A stretch of 64,000 bases of DNA from Pontibacter beigongshangensis. Its GTDB lineage: Bacteria > Bacteroidota > Bacteroidia > Cytophagales > Hymenobacteraceae. The stretch covers positions 248,001 to 312,000 of the forward strand of contig NZ_VFSD01000001.1 of NCBI RefSeq assembly GCF_014332515.1, in the 5' to 3' direction. The notes under the pieces are model-generated. The model made no database searches. It saw nothing but the letters and a program-made list of their open reading frames with translations, and was not told where the DNA came from. The first letter of the stretch is position 1; every line of letters begins with the position of its first letter. Position numbers and translations under genes: made by a program. Of this stretch, positions 37,907 through 45,822 are shown in pieces.

Positions 37907-37972
37907 AAAAAAGCTCCACTCAGGCAAAACCCATAGCCTGTTAGAACGGTTGGAAGTAACAGACAGTGGAGC
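37907..37972 (-). promoter_or_regulatory. structured leader element upstream of the CDF gene
   Basis: The outer stem GCTCCACT (37913-37920) pairs with AGTGGAGC (37965-37972). Inside, CAGGC/GCCTG (37921-37925 with 37936-37940) and CTGTTA/TAACAG (37938-37943 with 37957-37962) overlap by three bases and so exclude each other. On the minus strand the outer stem is followed at once by TTTTTTTATT, about 20 bases before the ATG. This is consistent with an attenuator or riboswitch-like leader, or the end of a short RNA. No known class is recognised. Confidence 0.5.
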
Positions 37973-38205
37973 CACCGAAAGGCAAAGATACAGCAATATA
38001 AAGGTTAACAGCAATTTCAGACTTCGGAACCAGGTTATGCGGGGCTTCACAATGCAAGGCATCGGGATGTCTTTCTTTTCTGTTGAAAACGAAAGAAATA
38101 TACCTTCACACCTGAGTCGGATCCTTTAAACCAGGCGGCCAGTTTTCTAAGGCTGACTAAGAGTAACAGAGTTCGTTTAAGAACATTCCTGCCTGTGGCC
38201 TGCTG

Positions 38206-38508
38206 TTAATTCAGGGTATCGCTCAGGTCGAGCCAGTTGGGGTTCATGGAGTTGATCAGGCTATACGTAATCTCCTGAGGATTTTCTTTTAACTGGCGCT
38301 CACGCTCCAGGGCAATGGCCTCCAAGTCGTAGTGCTCGTAATACACCAGGCTCAAGGCCTTGTCCGGACCCTGAAACTGAGAGCTCGTGGAGCCGGGAGC
38401 TGCCAATTGATCCCGCTGTTCCAGGTCGGCTGCTACACCTATCTGTACCTGGCTGCGCTGCTGGTCGCCGTATATATAAACAAAAAAGTGGGTGTCTTGA
38501 AAGGTCAT
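38206..38508 (-). CDS. GIY-YIG-superfamily small protein, divergent
   Basis: The 100-residue product reads FFVYIYGDQQRSQVQIGVAA, then DLEQRDQ. This aligns with the YVYIL...GVT.DLERR opening of UPF0213/YhbQ-like GIY-YIG proteins, although the GIY and YIG triplets are changed to VYI and QIG. LVYYEHYDLEAIALERERQL and SMNPNWLDLSD match the family's second half. Loss of the canonical triplets suggests weak or absent nuclease activity. It is monocistronic. A role in DNA repair is only a family guess. Confidence 0.6.
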   Translation of the reverse strand: MTFQDTHFFVYIYGDQQRSQVQIGVAADLEQRDQLAAPGSTSSQFQGPDKALSLVYYEHYDLEAIALERERQLKENPQEITYSLINSMNPNWLDLSDTLN

Positions 38509-38768
38509 AACTAGCTAGTATACATGTTCTAACGATGCCGTTGCCGTATAAGTATATCTGTGGGGCAGCTGTAGCGAAGCAGAGTTTCTGCCGAAAACTT
38601 AGAACTGCTTATAGGACGGAAATTGACATGGAAAGTTGAGGGAGAAAGGGCTTGTTTAAATCTCTTTTATGTTACTATAAGCCTGCTGTTAAGTCATCTC
38701 CTGTTGCGGCTGGCCCTAACTCCTGGCATTCTGTTTCGTACCACCTTTTATAAGCAAGTATCAAGAAT

Positions 38769-39032
38769 ATGACCCTGAACGAGAAGCTGGTCGCGAAGCT
38801 AAACAAAAAATATGCTCCCGATGCACGGATAGATGATAGCTACCATGGCAAAGACCTGACCTTTATGACCAATGAACATGGAGAGCCGGTAACGCTGTTT
38901 ATCGGCAAAAGGCGGGAAGACGGGGCCATTGCTGGAGAACGCTACACCCGAAAAATTATACGGAAACCCAATAGCCAGGAGATCCTGAAAAGCCATTGGG
39001 ACCTGAAGGGAAAGGTCACGCGTTCTGCCTGA
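38769..39032 (+). CDS. small basic protein, unknown function
   Basis: The 87-residue product (MTLNEKLVAKLNKKYAPDAR onward) is soluble and basic, with a beta-hairpin-like centre DLTFMTNEHGEPVTLFIGKR and a C-terminal KIIRKPNSQEILKSHWDLKG. It has a good ATG and balanced codon use. I do not recognise a family. It converges with the 69-residue gene on the other strand, 12 bases away. Confidence 0.6.
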   Translation: MTLNEKLVAKLNKKYAPDARIDDSYHGKDLTFMTNEHGEPVTLFIGKRREDGAIAGERYTRKIIRKPNSQEILKSHWDLKGKVTRSA

Positions 39033-39044
39033 GCTGCCTGCTGC

Positions 39045-39254
39045 TCATAGCGAACCGTATTCCTGCAAATCAAAATCTTTGCCTTTGCCGAATCTAGTCA
39101 GAGCCTCGAGCAGGTATTTATCGAGTGTGTGCAGGTCCTTTACCTGGTACACCCCCTCCTCCGGCATGGCTATCACCTGAAAGTCAAAAACCTCCCCATA
39201 GTTTCGTAAACTGTATTTTTTCCCTATCCGCAGGTTGTCGAACGATAGCGCCAT
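39045..39254 (-). CDS. small protein of unknown function, SH3-like beta pattern
   Basis: The 69-residue product (MALSFDNLRIGKKYSLRNYG) alternates hydrophobic and polar residues in a way that suggests a small beta-barrel (FDFQVIAMPEEGVYQVKDLH). It ends TRFGKGKDFDLQEYGSL. I believe similar proteins occur in Hymenobacter relatives. The function is unknown. Confidence 0.55.
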   Translation of the reverse strand: MALSFDNLRIGKKYSLRNYGEVFDFQVIAMPEEGVYQVKDLHTLDKYLLEALTRFGKGKDFDLQEYGSL

Positions 39255-39464
39255 GCTGTCATGTGGTTAAGAGTAGTTTTGAGTTGCTGATATGCCCGGA
39301 AGGAATCACTCCGGGAACTCCAAGGTATTTTTTATCATACCTGGCTTCAAATATACGAAGCATATCGGAGTAATAGTTTACCGATGGCGTTTTATAGGCA
39401 AACTGCCTTGCCTGGCTCACCTAAAGGAACCTATCTTTGCAGCCGGACTATTTACGATTTCCTG

Positions 39465-40220
39465 GTGGAGTTAGAGCTAATTTATGAAGATGAGCAGTAC
39501 GTGGCTATAAACAAGCCAAACGGGCTGCTGGTGCACCGTACGCGCATAGCAGAAGAGAAAAAGGAATTTGCACTGCAGCTGCTCCGCGACCAGCTCGGAT
39601 ATCGCCTCTACCCGCTCCACCGCCTGGACCGCGGCACCTCCGGCGCTCTGCTGTTTGCTAAAAGCCCGGACGGTGCCGCCCCGCTGGTAAAAGCCTTTGA
39701 GGAACAGCAGACTGATAAAACCTACCTGGCCATTGTGCGCGGCTATACCCCGGAAGCTGAAACCATAGACAATCGCATCAGGCCAGATAAGGACCACCGG
39801 CACAAGGCCCCGCAGGACGCCCTGACACACTATAGCCGCCTGGCAACCGTTGAACTCCCCATCCCCGTAGGGCGATACGATACCGCCCGCTTCAGCCTGG
39901 TACGGGTAAAGCCTGAAACAGGACGCATGCATCAGATCCGGAGACATTTTGCACACATCCGCCATTATATCATCGGGGATAAAAGGCATGGCGACTGGCG
40001 CCAGAACCGCATGTTTCTGGAGGAACTTCAGAGCCCTTTCCTGCTCCTGCATGCGGCTGAACTGGGTTTTACACACCCCTTCACCGGGCAAAGAATTACG
40101 ATTAAGGCACAGTTGCCGCCTAATATGGCTCGCCTGTGCCAGCAGTTTGGATGGCAGCAGGTGCTGGAGCAGCAGACATGCCTGCCACAACCCATCCCCT
40201 TTGCCCTGCCGCTACCCTGA
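39465..40220 (+). CDS. truC: RluA-family pseudouridine synthase, TruC-like (tRNA U65)
   Basis: I place the start at the GTG of 39465 (VELELIYEDEQYVAINKPNG), where TruC homologues begin. An in-frame ATG at 39384 adds 27 residues that do not look coding. The catalytic Asp is in YPLHRLDRGTSGALLFAKSP. Other blocks are KTYLAIVRGYTPEAETID, TGRMHQIRRHFAHIRHYIIG, DKRHGDWRQNR and LLHAAELGFTHPFTGQ, very close to enterobacterial TruC over its length. It would isomerise uridine 65 in a tRNA. Confidence 0.85.
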   Translation: MELELIYEDEQYVAINKPNGLLVHRTRIAEEKKEFALQLLRDQLGYRLYPLHRLDRGTSGALLFAKSPDGAAPLVKAFEEQQTDKTYLAIVRGYTPEAETIDNRIRPDKDHRHKAPQDALTHYSRLATVELPIPVGRYDTARFSLVRVKPETGRMHQIRRHFAHIRHYIIGDKRHGDWRQNRMFLEELQSPFLLLHAAELGFTHPFTGQRITIKAQLPPNMARLCQQFGWQQVLEQQTCLPQPIPFALPLP

Positions 40221-40231
40221 CAATGTCCTGG

Positions 40232-40275
40232 CGCAGCAGCAGACCCTCCGGAGGTCATATTTCATTCAAATAATT
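40232..40275 (-). repeat. dispersed intergenic repeat, copy 11
   Basis: The plus strand reads CGCAGCAGCAGACCCTCCGG, then AGGTCATATTTCATTC, then AAATAATT. It starts 12 bases after the truC stop. The CCTCCGGAGG palindrome is perfect. Confidence 0.75.
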
Positions 40276-40482
40276 GGTCTGTAGGCAATTAAGACAAGAT
40301 ATACACAAATCCTTTATGCGGTATTTGTCCGGATAAAGGGTCATCAAAATATACCTGCCAGGGGAGTGTGGATAAGCGCCCCTTGTAGTGGTGAGCGCGG
40401 CAGACTCTGCCTGTATCTGCAAGAAACCTCCTGGTTACCAGCATAGCTTAACCTTCTCCGGCAGGGCAGGTTACAAATTGAG

Positions 40483-41403
40483 TTAAGCTTTTGCGGAACG
40501 TGCCATGACCATCGCTCTCAGTTTTTCGAGCTGTTCTTTCTCTTCAGCAGTGAGATGCACCGGCAAAGCAACCTCGATCCTTACATACAGATCGCCGAAC
40601 TGGTCAGGTTTGGTATAAACAGGCATGCCCTTTCCGCGCAGGCGCAGCGTTTTTCCATTTTGAGTGCCAGCAGGTATTTTAACCCTGATTTGTCCGTTAA
40701 GCGTGTTGACCTGTGCATCGCCCCCCAGTATGGCTGTGAACATATCGAGTTTTATGGTGGTGTGCAGGTCATTTCCTTTTCTTTCGAAGGCAGGATGCGG
40801 CTCTATCTTCACGGTCAGGAACAGGTCGCCGGGGGTGCCTCCTCCTGCAGCGGCACCGCCCTTGCCCTTTATTTTAAGCACTTGTCCGTCTGCTACCCCA
40901 GGTTTGGTCGTAATGCGCAACTGCTGGTTCTCCAGTGTAAGGAGCCTGGAGGTGCCGGTAAAAGCCTCCTGCAGGGTTATGAGCATTTCTCCTTCGTAGT
41001 TCTGGCCTTTCTGGCTCCTGGGGCGGCGATAGCCGGAACTGCCTCCTCCAAAAAACTGCTCAAAGAAATCAGAGAAGCCGCTTCCGAATATATCGGATGG
41101 GTCCTGGGTGGAGTAGCCTCCGAAGCCTCCGCCTGGTTGCCCGCCATAATGCTGGCCGCTGCCGGGACCTTGCTGGTACTGCTTCCAGTTTGCGCCTAGC
41201 TGATCATATTTGCTACGTTTCTCCTCGTCTCCCAACACCTCATACGCCTCAGAAATTTCCTTAAATCTGCCTTCAGCTTCTTTGTTATCCTTGTTTTTAT
41301 CTGGATGAAACTGCTTTGCGAGCGAACGGTATTTCTTCTTAATCTCAGCCTGAGACGCTGATTTATCTACGCCAAGAATTTTATAGTAGTCCTTATAGTC
41401 CAT
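40483..41403 (-). CDS. cbpA: DnaJ-class co-chaperone without zinc finger (CbpA type)
   Basis: The 306-residue protein has a J domain (2 to 70; [23 protein letters not shown] at 33-35), a Gly/Phe-rich linker (about 75 to 125) and two beta-rich substrate-binding domains ([40 protein letters not shown]). There is no CxxCxGxG zinc centre, which separates it from DnaJ. It stimulates DnaK ATPase. No cbpM partner is adjacent. Confidence 0.92.
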   Translation of the reverse strand: MDYKDYYKILGVDKSASQAEIKKKYRSLAKQFHPDKNKDNKEAEGRFKEISEAYEVLGDEEKRSKYDQLGANWKQYQQGPGSGQHYGGQPGGGFGGYSTQDPSDIFGSGFSDFFEQFFGGGSSGYRRPRSQKGQNYEGEMLITLQEAFTGTSRLLTLENQQLRITTKPGVADGQVLKIKGKGGAAAGGGTPGDLFLTVKIEPHPAFERKGNDLHTTIKLDMFTAILGGDAQVNTLNGQIRVKIPAGTQNGKTLRLRGKGMPVYTKPDQFGDLYVRIEVALPVHLTAEEKEQLEKLRAMVMARSAKA

Positions 41404-41868
41404 ACTGAATGTCGGTAGAAGTTACTTTAGTCGGTGCGCCATCTAAGAAAAGAAAGTAGCGGTAGCTTTAACAGAACTGCTATTCTCTTCACACCTTCCT
41501 AATACGTTCGTCCGGGAGGAAAGTATCTGAAAATTAGAATGCAAGTAAACAGACCCTTGGCACAATGGTCTGTGCGAATAGCGGAACATCTATTAAGGGT
41601 CTGATATTAAGATTGTTGTAGAAATGCTATTTAGCAGCGTATTTGGGAACAGCACATCGTATGTTTTAGGTAAAGTACGTTAAAGGATCAAAGAAAGGGA
41701 AAGGCTTTACCCGGATAATTTTTTGGAATAAAGTTCTTAAAAACAAGCCGGAAGAAATTTTTTGGAAGATGAGGTGTGCCTATTTGGGAATATTTTCCCG
41801 GAACGGGTTAGCAAAATAATATGGAGCCAGCCTGGATAAAGCTTGCTGCACGGCCAACTGAATTTTAC
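41404..41868. other. intergenic region without recognised gene
   Basis: About 460 bases upstream of the co-chaperone gene contain no convincing open frame or known repeat. The sequence becomes AT-rich towards the orphan gene. Heat-shock or other promoter elements cannot be assigned by eye. Confidence 0.5.
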
Positions 41869-41924
41869 AAAAAAAGGGAATTAGCCATTCGAGGCCGGAG
41901 GTTTCTCCTTTCTCGAATGGCTAA
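41869..41924 (-). terminator. terminator of the AT-rich orphan gene
   Basis: A perfect 13-bp stem, TTAGCCATTCGAG (41881-41893) with CTCGAATGGCTAA (41912-41924). On the minus strand it is followed by TTCCCTTTTTTT. It lies 23 bases beyond the stop of the minus-strand gene. Confidence 0.85.
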
Positions 41925-41947
41925 AAAATATCATGTGTGGGGAGCTT

Positions 41948-42427
41948 TCAGGAAGTGTAGCTGACCATGTTGGAGGTTTCGTATATTACATTTACAACAA
42001 CAGATTTCACCTCATCGTCAATCTCGACGTCACGAACAAAAACAAAGAGGTTGTTAGATGTAAGCTCATAATGCCCGTCGGCAACCTCCACCTCGTCGTT
42101 CACGAATTCAAAAATGTTATATACGTAAATAAACTCTTTCGTATTGTCGTTCATACCATCAATCACGACCACTTTATCCAGTTCAAGGCAATCGCCATAC
42201 AGTATTTCCTGTTTGTTATTTTTCCTGGATCGGTGATTTACACGATATGGTACTTTTATGAAGCAGTTGTCATCGCTTCGCTTCTTTATATTTAAAATAC
42301 TCTGTTGGATATTAAAGTCGGTAATTTCAGAATTTGAAGGCTCACGGTCATACGAATTTTTATAAAAATCCATTATAAGTGCTACTTCGCTTTCGTATTT
42401 GCTAAGATTCCAGTATGTATATTTCAT
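41948..42427 (-). CDS. AT-rich orphan, unknown function
   Basis: The 159-residue acidic protein starts MKYTYWNLSKYESEVALIMD and has no signal peptide or membrane helix. It is rich in Asn, Asp, Val and Tyr (VVVIDGMNDNTKEFIYVYN, FVNDEVEVADGHYELTS). The gene and its flanks are clearly more AT-rich than neighbouring genes, and a strong terminator follows it. This supports a real but recently acquired or fast-evolving gene. An open frame on the other strand (41933-42295) is taken as its shadow. Confidence 0.55.
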   Translation of the reverse strand: MKYTYWNLSKYESEVALIMDFYKNSYDREPSNSEITDFNIQQSILNIKKRSDDNCFIKVPYRVNHRSRKNNKQEILYGDCLELDKVVVIDGMNDNTKEFIYVYNIFEFVNDEVEVADGHYELTSNNLFVFVRDVEIDDEVKSVVVNVIYETSNMVSYTS

Positions 42428-42848
42428 GGCAATTAATTCTAATTCAGTTTATTATATATATCAATGCCTAATAAAACTTCTTACGTAAATGTAGGTTAAA
42501 TGATATTTGTTTACAAAACTTTTTTTAATAATAATTTAATATAACCTACAGAGGTATTTTTATCAGAACCAGAAAAGGCGTGCATTCAATCACAAACGCT
42601 TGTTAGGGTAAGTATTAAATATCATGCCAGCTTTGCGATACGATGCCTATTATTATTTTAATTTTTGTAAGGGCACGCTTTAGCAGAGGCACTTATGATG
42701 CTGTAAAAGAGGTGAGATACGTGCTGTAACTTGTATGCATGGAAGGCGCTTAATATCGTCTGGGCTCTGGGCCATCGGACTTAATGCTTCACCAGTTTAA
42801 AAATTATAAATTCAAAATTAGTAAGGAGGGCTTGGTAAGTATTGGGGC
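42428..42848. other. AT-rich intergenic region with a partial second-type repeat
   Basis: No gene is seen. Bases 42797-42821 read TTTAAAAATTATAAATTC then AAAATTAG, a partial copy of the repeat at 34169 and 54127. The upstream 150 bases are very AT-rich and could carry the promoter of the orphan gene. Confidence 0.5.
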
Positions 42849-42902
42849 AATTATGCTAATCAAAATGCCCCTCCGGAGCATATTTCTAATGCTGCCGCTG
42901 CG
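42849..42902 (+). repeat. dispersed intergenic repeat, copy 12
   Basis: It reads AATTATGCTAATCAAAAT, then GCCCCTCCGGAGCATATTT, then GCTGCCGCTGCG. Confidence 0.75.
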
Positions 42903-43034
42903 ACCTAATTACCCCTCAGAAAATCCTGTCTACTGTCTTTCAACCTCTACCTGATTCTGAAGGTAATGACGGGCAAATTCCAGATTCTGGACAAAAAATC
43001 CAGGAATTGGAAAATGTTAAAAAATGTGGCGCAT

Positions 43035-43068
43035 AAAAAAAGCGCCAGTTGGAGCTGGCGCTTTTTTT
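43035..43068. terminator. strong bidirectional terminator
   Basis: AAAAAAAGCGCCAG, loop TTGGAG, CTGGCGCTTTTTTT: a 14-bp perfect inverted repeat whose ends form the T-run on either strand. It closes the lipoprotein-YqaE gene 15 bases downstream of its stop. Confidence 0.92.
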
Positions 43069-43082
43069 GTTCGGAAATACTG

Positions 43083-43697
43083 TTATATAGTGTCTGTTAC
43101 AACCAGAAGCGCGTGTATGACACCCGGCACGAAGAAGAGCAGGGTAAGCAGGATGTTGATCCAGAAAGAAGATCCAATGCCATCGTGCAGGAATACGGCA
43201 AGCGGCGGCAGGAAGATGGCGATGATGACTTTCACCACTGTAGAGACGTCGCTATCCTGACGCATGGTGTCGCGGAATTCTTTCTTCAGCGCCTTTTTCT
43301 CTGCTTTGGTCATAGAGGCAATTCTTTCTTTGGCCATTGCCATCGCTTCAGCTTCTGTAAGGCTGGTTTCGGTTGCTTCCGCAGCTACTGATGCCCTGCT
43401 GATGGGCGCCACCGTTTTAGGAGCCATAACAGGAGCAGCCTCTGCCGCACTGGCTGCTAACACGGGCTGTGTGGAGATTAAAGCTTCTGCGTTGGCTTTT
43501 TCATCTGCAGCTGCCAATGCTACCTCTGTCAGAGAAACCGGGGCCTCCTCTGCAGGAGCCGCTTTCTGCTTTTGCTGCTGCAGGTACGGAGCCTGCTTTT
43601 TTGCTGTAAATTCGTAATAACGAGCAGAGTTACAAGAAAAAAGTAACTGGCCAACTATCATTACCATAACCAGGTGAAGTACACTTTTGATGTTCAT
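43083..43697 (-). CDS. lipoprotein fused to a YqaE/Pmp3-type membrane module
   Basis: The ATG at 43697 gives MNIKSVLHLVMVMIVGQLLF then SCNSARYYEF, an SPII signal with lipid Cys22. Residues 30 to 140 are low-complexity, rich in Ala, Glu and Pro. A basic helix MTKAEKKALKKEFRDTMRQD follows. The last 50 residues (IAIFLPPLAVFLHDGIGSSF, then WINILLTLLFFVPGVIHALL) are a complete YqaE/Pmp3 two-helix module. Stand-alone YqaE proteins are 50 to 60 residues. The lipid anchor and the two helices would tether both ends to membrane. An upstream in-frame ATG at 43763 is rejected. Confidence 0.85.
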   Translation of the reverse strand: MNIKSVLHLVMVMIVGQLLFSCNSARYYEFTAKKQAPYLQQQKQKAAPAEEAPVSLTEVALAAADEKANAEALISTQPVLAASAAEAAPVMAPKTVAPISRASVAAEATETSLTEAEAMAMAKERIASMTKAEKKALKKEFRDTMRQDSDVSTVVKVIIAIFLPPLAVFLHDGIGSSFWINILLTLLFFVPGVIHALLVVTDTI

Positions 43698-43853
43698 AGT
43701 TTTAAGTTTAGTGGTGAAATTAAAATGAATTGAAATTTGGTTGTCAACTCTGATGTACCTCATCAGAATTAATATAGAAATACTTGAATTTCATATATTT
43801 TGTTATGATTTTGCCCTGCAACAGCAGTTTTAGTTTTTTTGGACCGATCTCAG

Positions 43854-44579
43854 TCATGCCAAATCCCGGTCTGCCGTTGTGATAATGGGCTGAACGGCAG
43901 ATATAAGGGTGTCCCGGATCTTATTTTTCAGGTATTCCCACTGGTGCGCGTCTCCTACCGGAAATTTCTGATTTACCTCTAGTTCTATGCCGGCATACTG
44001 CGCATTGGTGAACTTGCGGCGCAGGTAAGTCGGAAAACCGTCGGCAATGCCCAGGTAAGGGTAGTTATAGCGCACAGTCAGCGATGGATCAGCCTGCTGT
44101 AGCGCTGTTTTCCAGGCTTTGCTGATGGTCTGCTCCAGGTCTCTTTTAGGGTCGTAGAGCAGGCCAATGTCTGTCTGCCTCACCTCGCCCTTCAACTCCG
44201 GCGTGAAGGAGTGCACCGAAATATGAATGACTTTCCGTCCGGCATTTACCAGGTCCTGCACCATGTGCTCTACCTGTTCGCGGTAGGGCTTGTAGAAGTT
44301 TTTGATCAGAAAAAGTTTCTCCTCCTCAGAAAGAGACTTGGTGACTTTCGAAAATAGCTTCGGGTGATGCTCTGAGCGGTTTAACTCAATCAGCAGGCGG
44401 CTGTCTTCAGAGAAAAAGCTCACATCGGCTACGGGCCGCAAGGACTTAAAGAGGTCCAGGGCTCCTATATCATATCCTTCATGCGTTGAGAGCAATTCTT
44501 CGTGCCCCTTAAAGTAGGTTTCAAAACCGGGCGGTATTTGGTTACCCCCGTGTTCACAGGTTAGTAAAATTTTTGGCAT
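43854..44579 (-). CDS. N-formylglutamate amidohydrolase-family protein
   Basis: I use the ATG at 44579 (MPKILLTCEHGGNQIPPGFE); one two codons upstream is possible. The 241 residues carry the family's metal and substrate motifs: TCEHGGNQIP, STHEGYDIGALDLF, LLIELNRSEHHP, VIHISVHSFTPELKG and GIELEVNQKF. Known members hydrolyse N-formyl-glutamate in histidine breakdown, but no hut genes are here. The start overlaps the preceding ligase gene by 26 bases. It may therefore cleave an N-acyl or amide bond in a product made by the two ligases of this operon. Confidence 0.85.
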   Translation of the reverse strand: MPKILLTCEHGGNQIPPGFETYFKGHEELLSTHEGYDIGALDLFKSLRPVADVSFFSEDSRLLIELNRSEHHPKLFSKVTKSLSEEEKLFLIKNFYKPYREQVEHMVQDLVNAGRKVIHISVHSFTPELKGEVRQTDIGLLYDPKRDLEQTISKAWKTALQQADPSLTVRYNYPYLGIADGFPTYLRRKFTNAQYAGIELEVNQKFPVGDAHQWEYLKNKIRDTLISAVQPIITTADRDLA

Positions 44580-45822
44580 AAGCATTAGGTTTAAATAGAA
44601 TTCCGGTATGAAGGCAGGTGGCTAATTGGTGGTAGACTTGCAGAATGGTTTCGTGAGTCGGCGATGCTCCCAATGCGTTTACCATACGGTTAGCCAGGTT
44701 TCCCTCTTCCAGGATGGTCTGCAGTGCCTGCACAAGCTCCTGCTCATCATCAGTAGCACTGGTTTCGGTTAACAAATGTTTCCAAAGCTCGCCGGCTGTG
44801 CAAGGTGTTGATATGCCAAAGCAGCTGAGGTACTGCTGATCCTGTAAAGGGGTGTCCTGCCCTGTGCGGATAACCTGCAGCAGCAGGTCGGCCAGCATTT
44901 GGGTGTCAGTGTGATTTAAATATTCGATGGGCTGCCACCTCTCCGCTACCAGCGCCTTTACCACCCCAACCACGGCCTGCACGATAGCCAGGTCAGCCAA
45001 TGGGCACTCCTGTATATCGATCAGGCGGATTTCGATGGCATTTCGGCTGAAGCGGGCAATGGCTCCCCTGGAGTTGAGAAATTCCTCCTGCAGTACCCCC
45101 CGCACATCATAAGGCGCCACATCGGCATAGATAGGTTTCAGAATCTGCTCCTCGTACTGCTGCTTTGTAAATACCGGTTCTGGAATTACATTGCCGGCAA
45201 TAGAAGGGATCTTGGCCTGGTTGTGGCGGTATACCTCTATCCGGGTGTCCAGCAGGCCGGTTAGTTTGCCGTCCAGCACCGGCGAGGAGGCACTGAGGGC
45301 CGGTATCAGGGGCAGCACCAGCCGGATGGCAGCATGCAGCCTGGCAAATTCCTGGTCGTTGGCAAACGGAAGGTTAATGTGAGTGCTTTGCAGGTTAGAC
45401 CAACCGTGCCCCCGGCAGTCGAAGATCTGGTTGTAGGCGTTGTACACGGCGCTGTACTCGTGCTGCCAGAGCACCGTTTCCGTGAAGGGGTCCATAAAGG
45501 GGTGCGCGCCAGTTGGCAGTAGCTTAGCGTTATATTTGGACAGCATCTGGTTTATCTTCTGCACGTGCTCCTGAAACTGCTGCGCCAGCCCGGTTAAGGA
45601 AGGGGCTGGTGTCTGCGTCTTCAGCTCCACCACATGCTGCACCAGTTCATTAGACCAGGCTATCTTACCAAACTCCACATCCGACACATAGGCCCCCACC
45701 TCGTCGTAAATCAGCTTGTCGGCAATGGGCAGCACCCGCAGCGAGTCTTTGTCGACTATCATGTATTCGAGTTCTATGCCGAAGCCTTCGAACAGGTGCA
45801 ACACGTTTCCTGTACTACTCAT
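44554..45822 (-). CDS. GCS2-family carboxylate-amine ligase (glutamate-cysteine-ligase-like)
   Basis: The 422-residue protein has the GCS2 opening LFEGFGIELEYMIVDKDSLR and the conserved blocks LLPTGAHPFMDPFTETVLW, NLQSTHINLPFANDQEF, ALSASSPVLDGKLTGLLDTR and RNAIEIRLIDIQECPLADLA. Such enzymes join an amino acid amine to a glutamate-type carboxylate using ATP. It is not a typical GshA fusion. Its first codons overlap the ATP-grasp gene by 8 bases, so translation is coupled. The amide product is unknown. Confidence 0.85.
   Translation of the reverse strand: MSSTGNVLHLFEGFGIELEYMIVDKDSLRVLPIADKLIYDEVGAYVSDVEFGKIAWSNELVQHVVELKTQTPAPSLTGLAQQFQEHVQKINQMLSKYNAKLLPTGAHPFMDPFTETVLWQHEYSAVYNAYNQIFDCRGHGWSNLQSTHINLPFANDQEFARLHAAIRLVLPLIPALSASSPVLDGKLTGLLDTRIEVYRHNQAKIPSIAGNVIPEPVFTKQQYEEQILKPIYADVAPYDVRGVLQEEFLNSRGAIARFSRNAIEIRLIDIQECPLADLAIVQAVVGVVKALVAERWQPIEYLNHTDTQMLADLLLQVIRTGQDTPLQDQQYLSCFGISTPCTAGELWKHLLTETSATDDEQELVQALQTILEEGNLANRMVNALGASPTHETILQVYHQLATCLHTGILFKPNAYAKNFTNL

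Noticed and set aside
41933..42295. A 120-codon plus-strand frame opposite the AT-rich orphan
   Set aside because: The minus-strand frame is longer and has a good ATG and a perfectly placed terminator. The plus-strand frame is read as its shadow, though with lower certainty than elsewhere.
43854..44579. Histidine degradation (hutG) for the N-formylglutamate amidohydrolase gene
   Set aside because: No hutH, hutU, hutI or hutF is in the window, and the gene is translationally coupled to two ligases, which points to another role.
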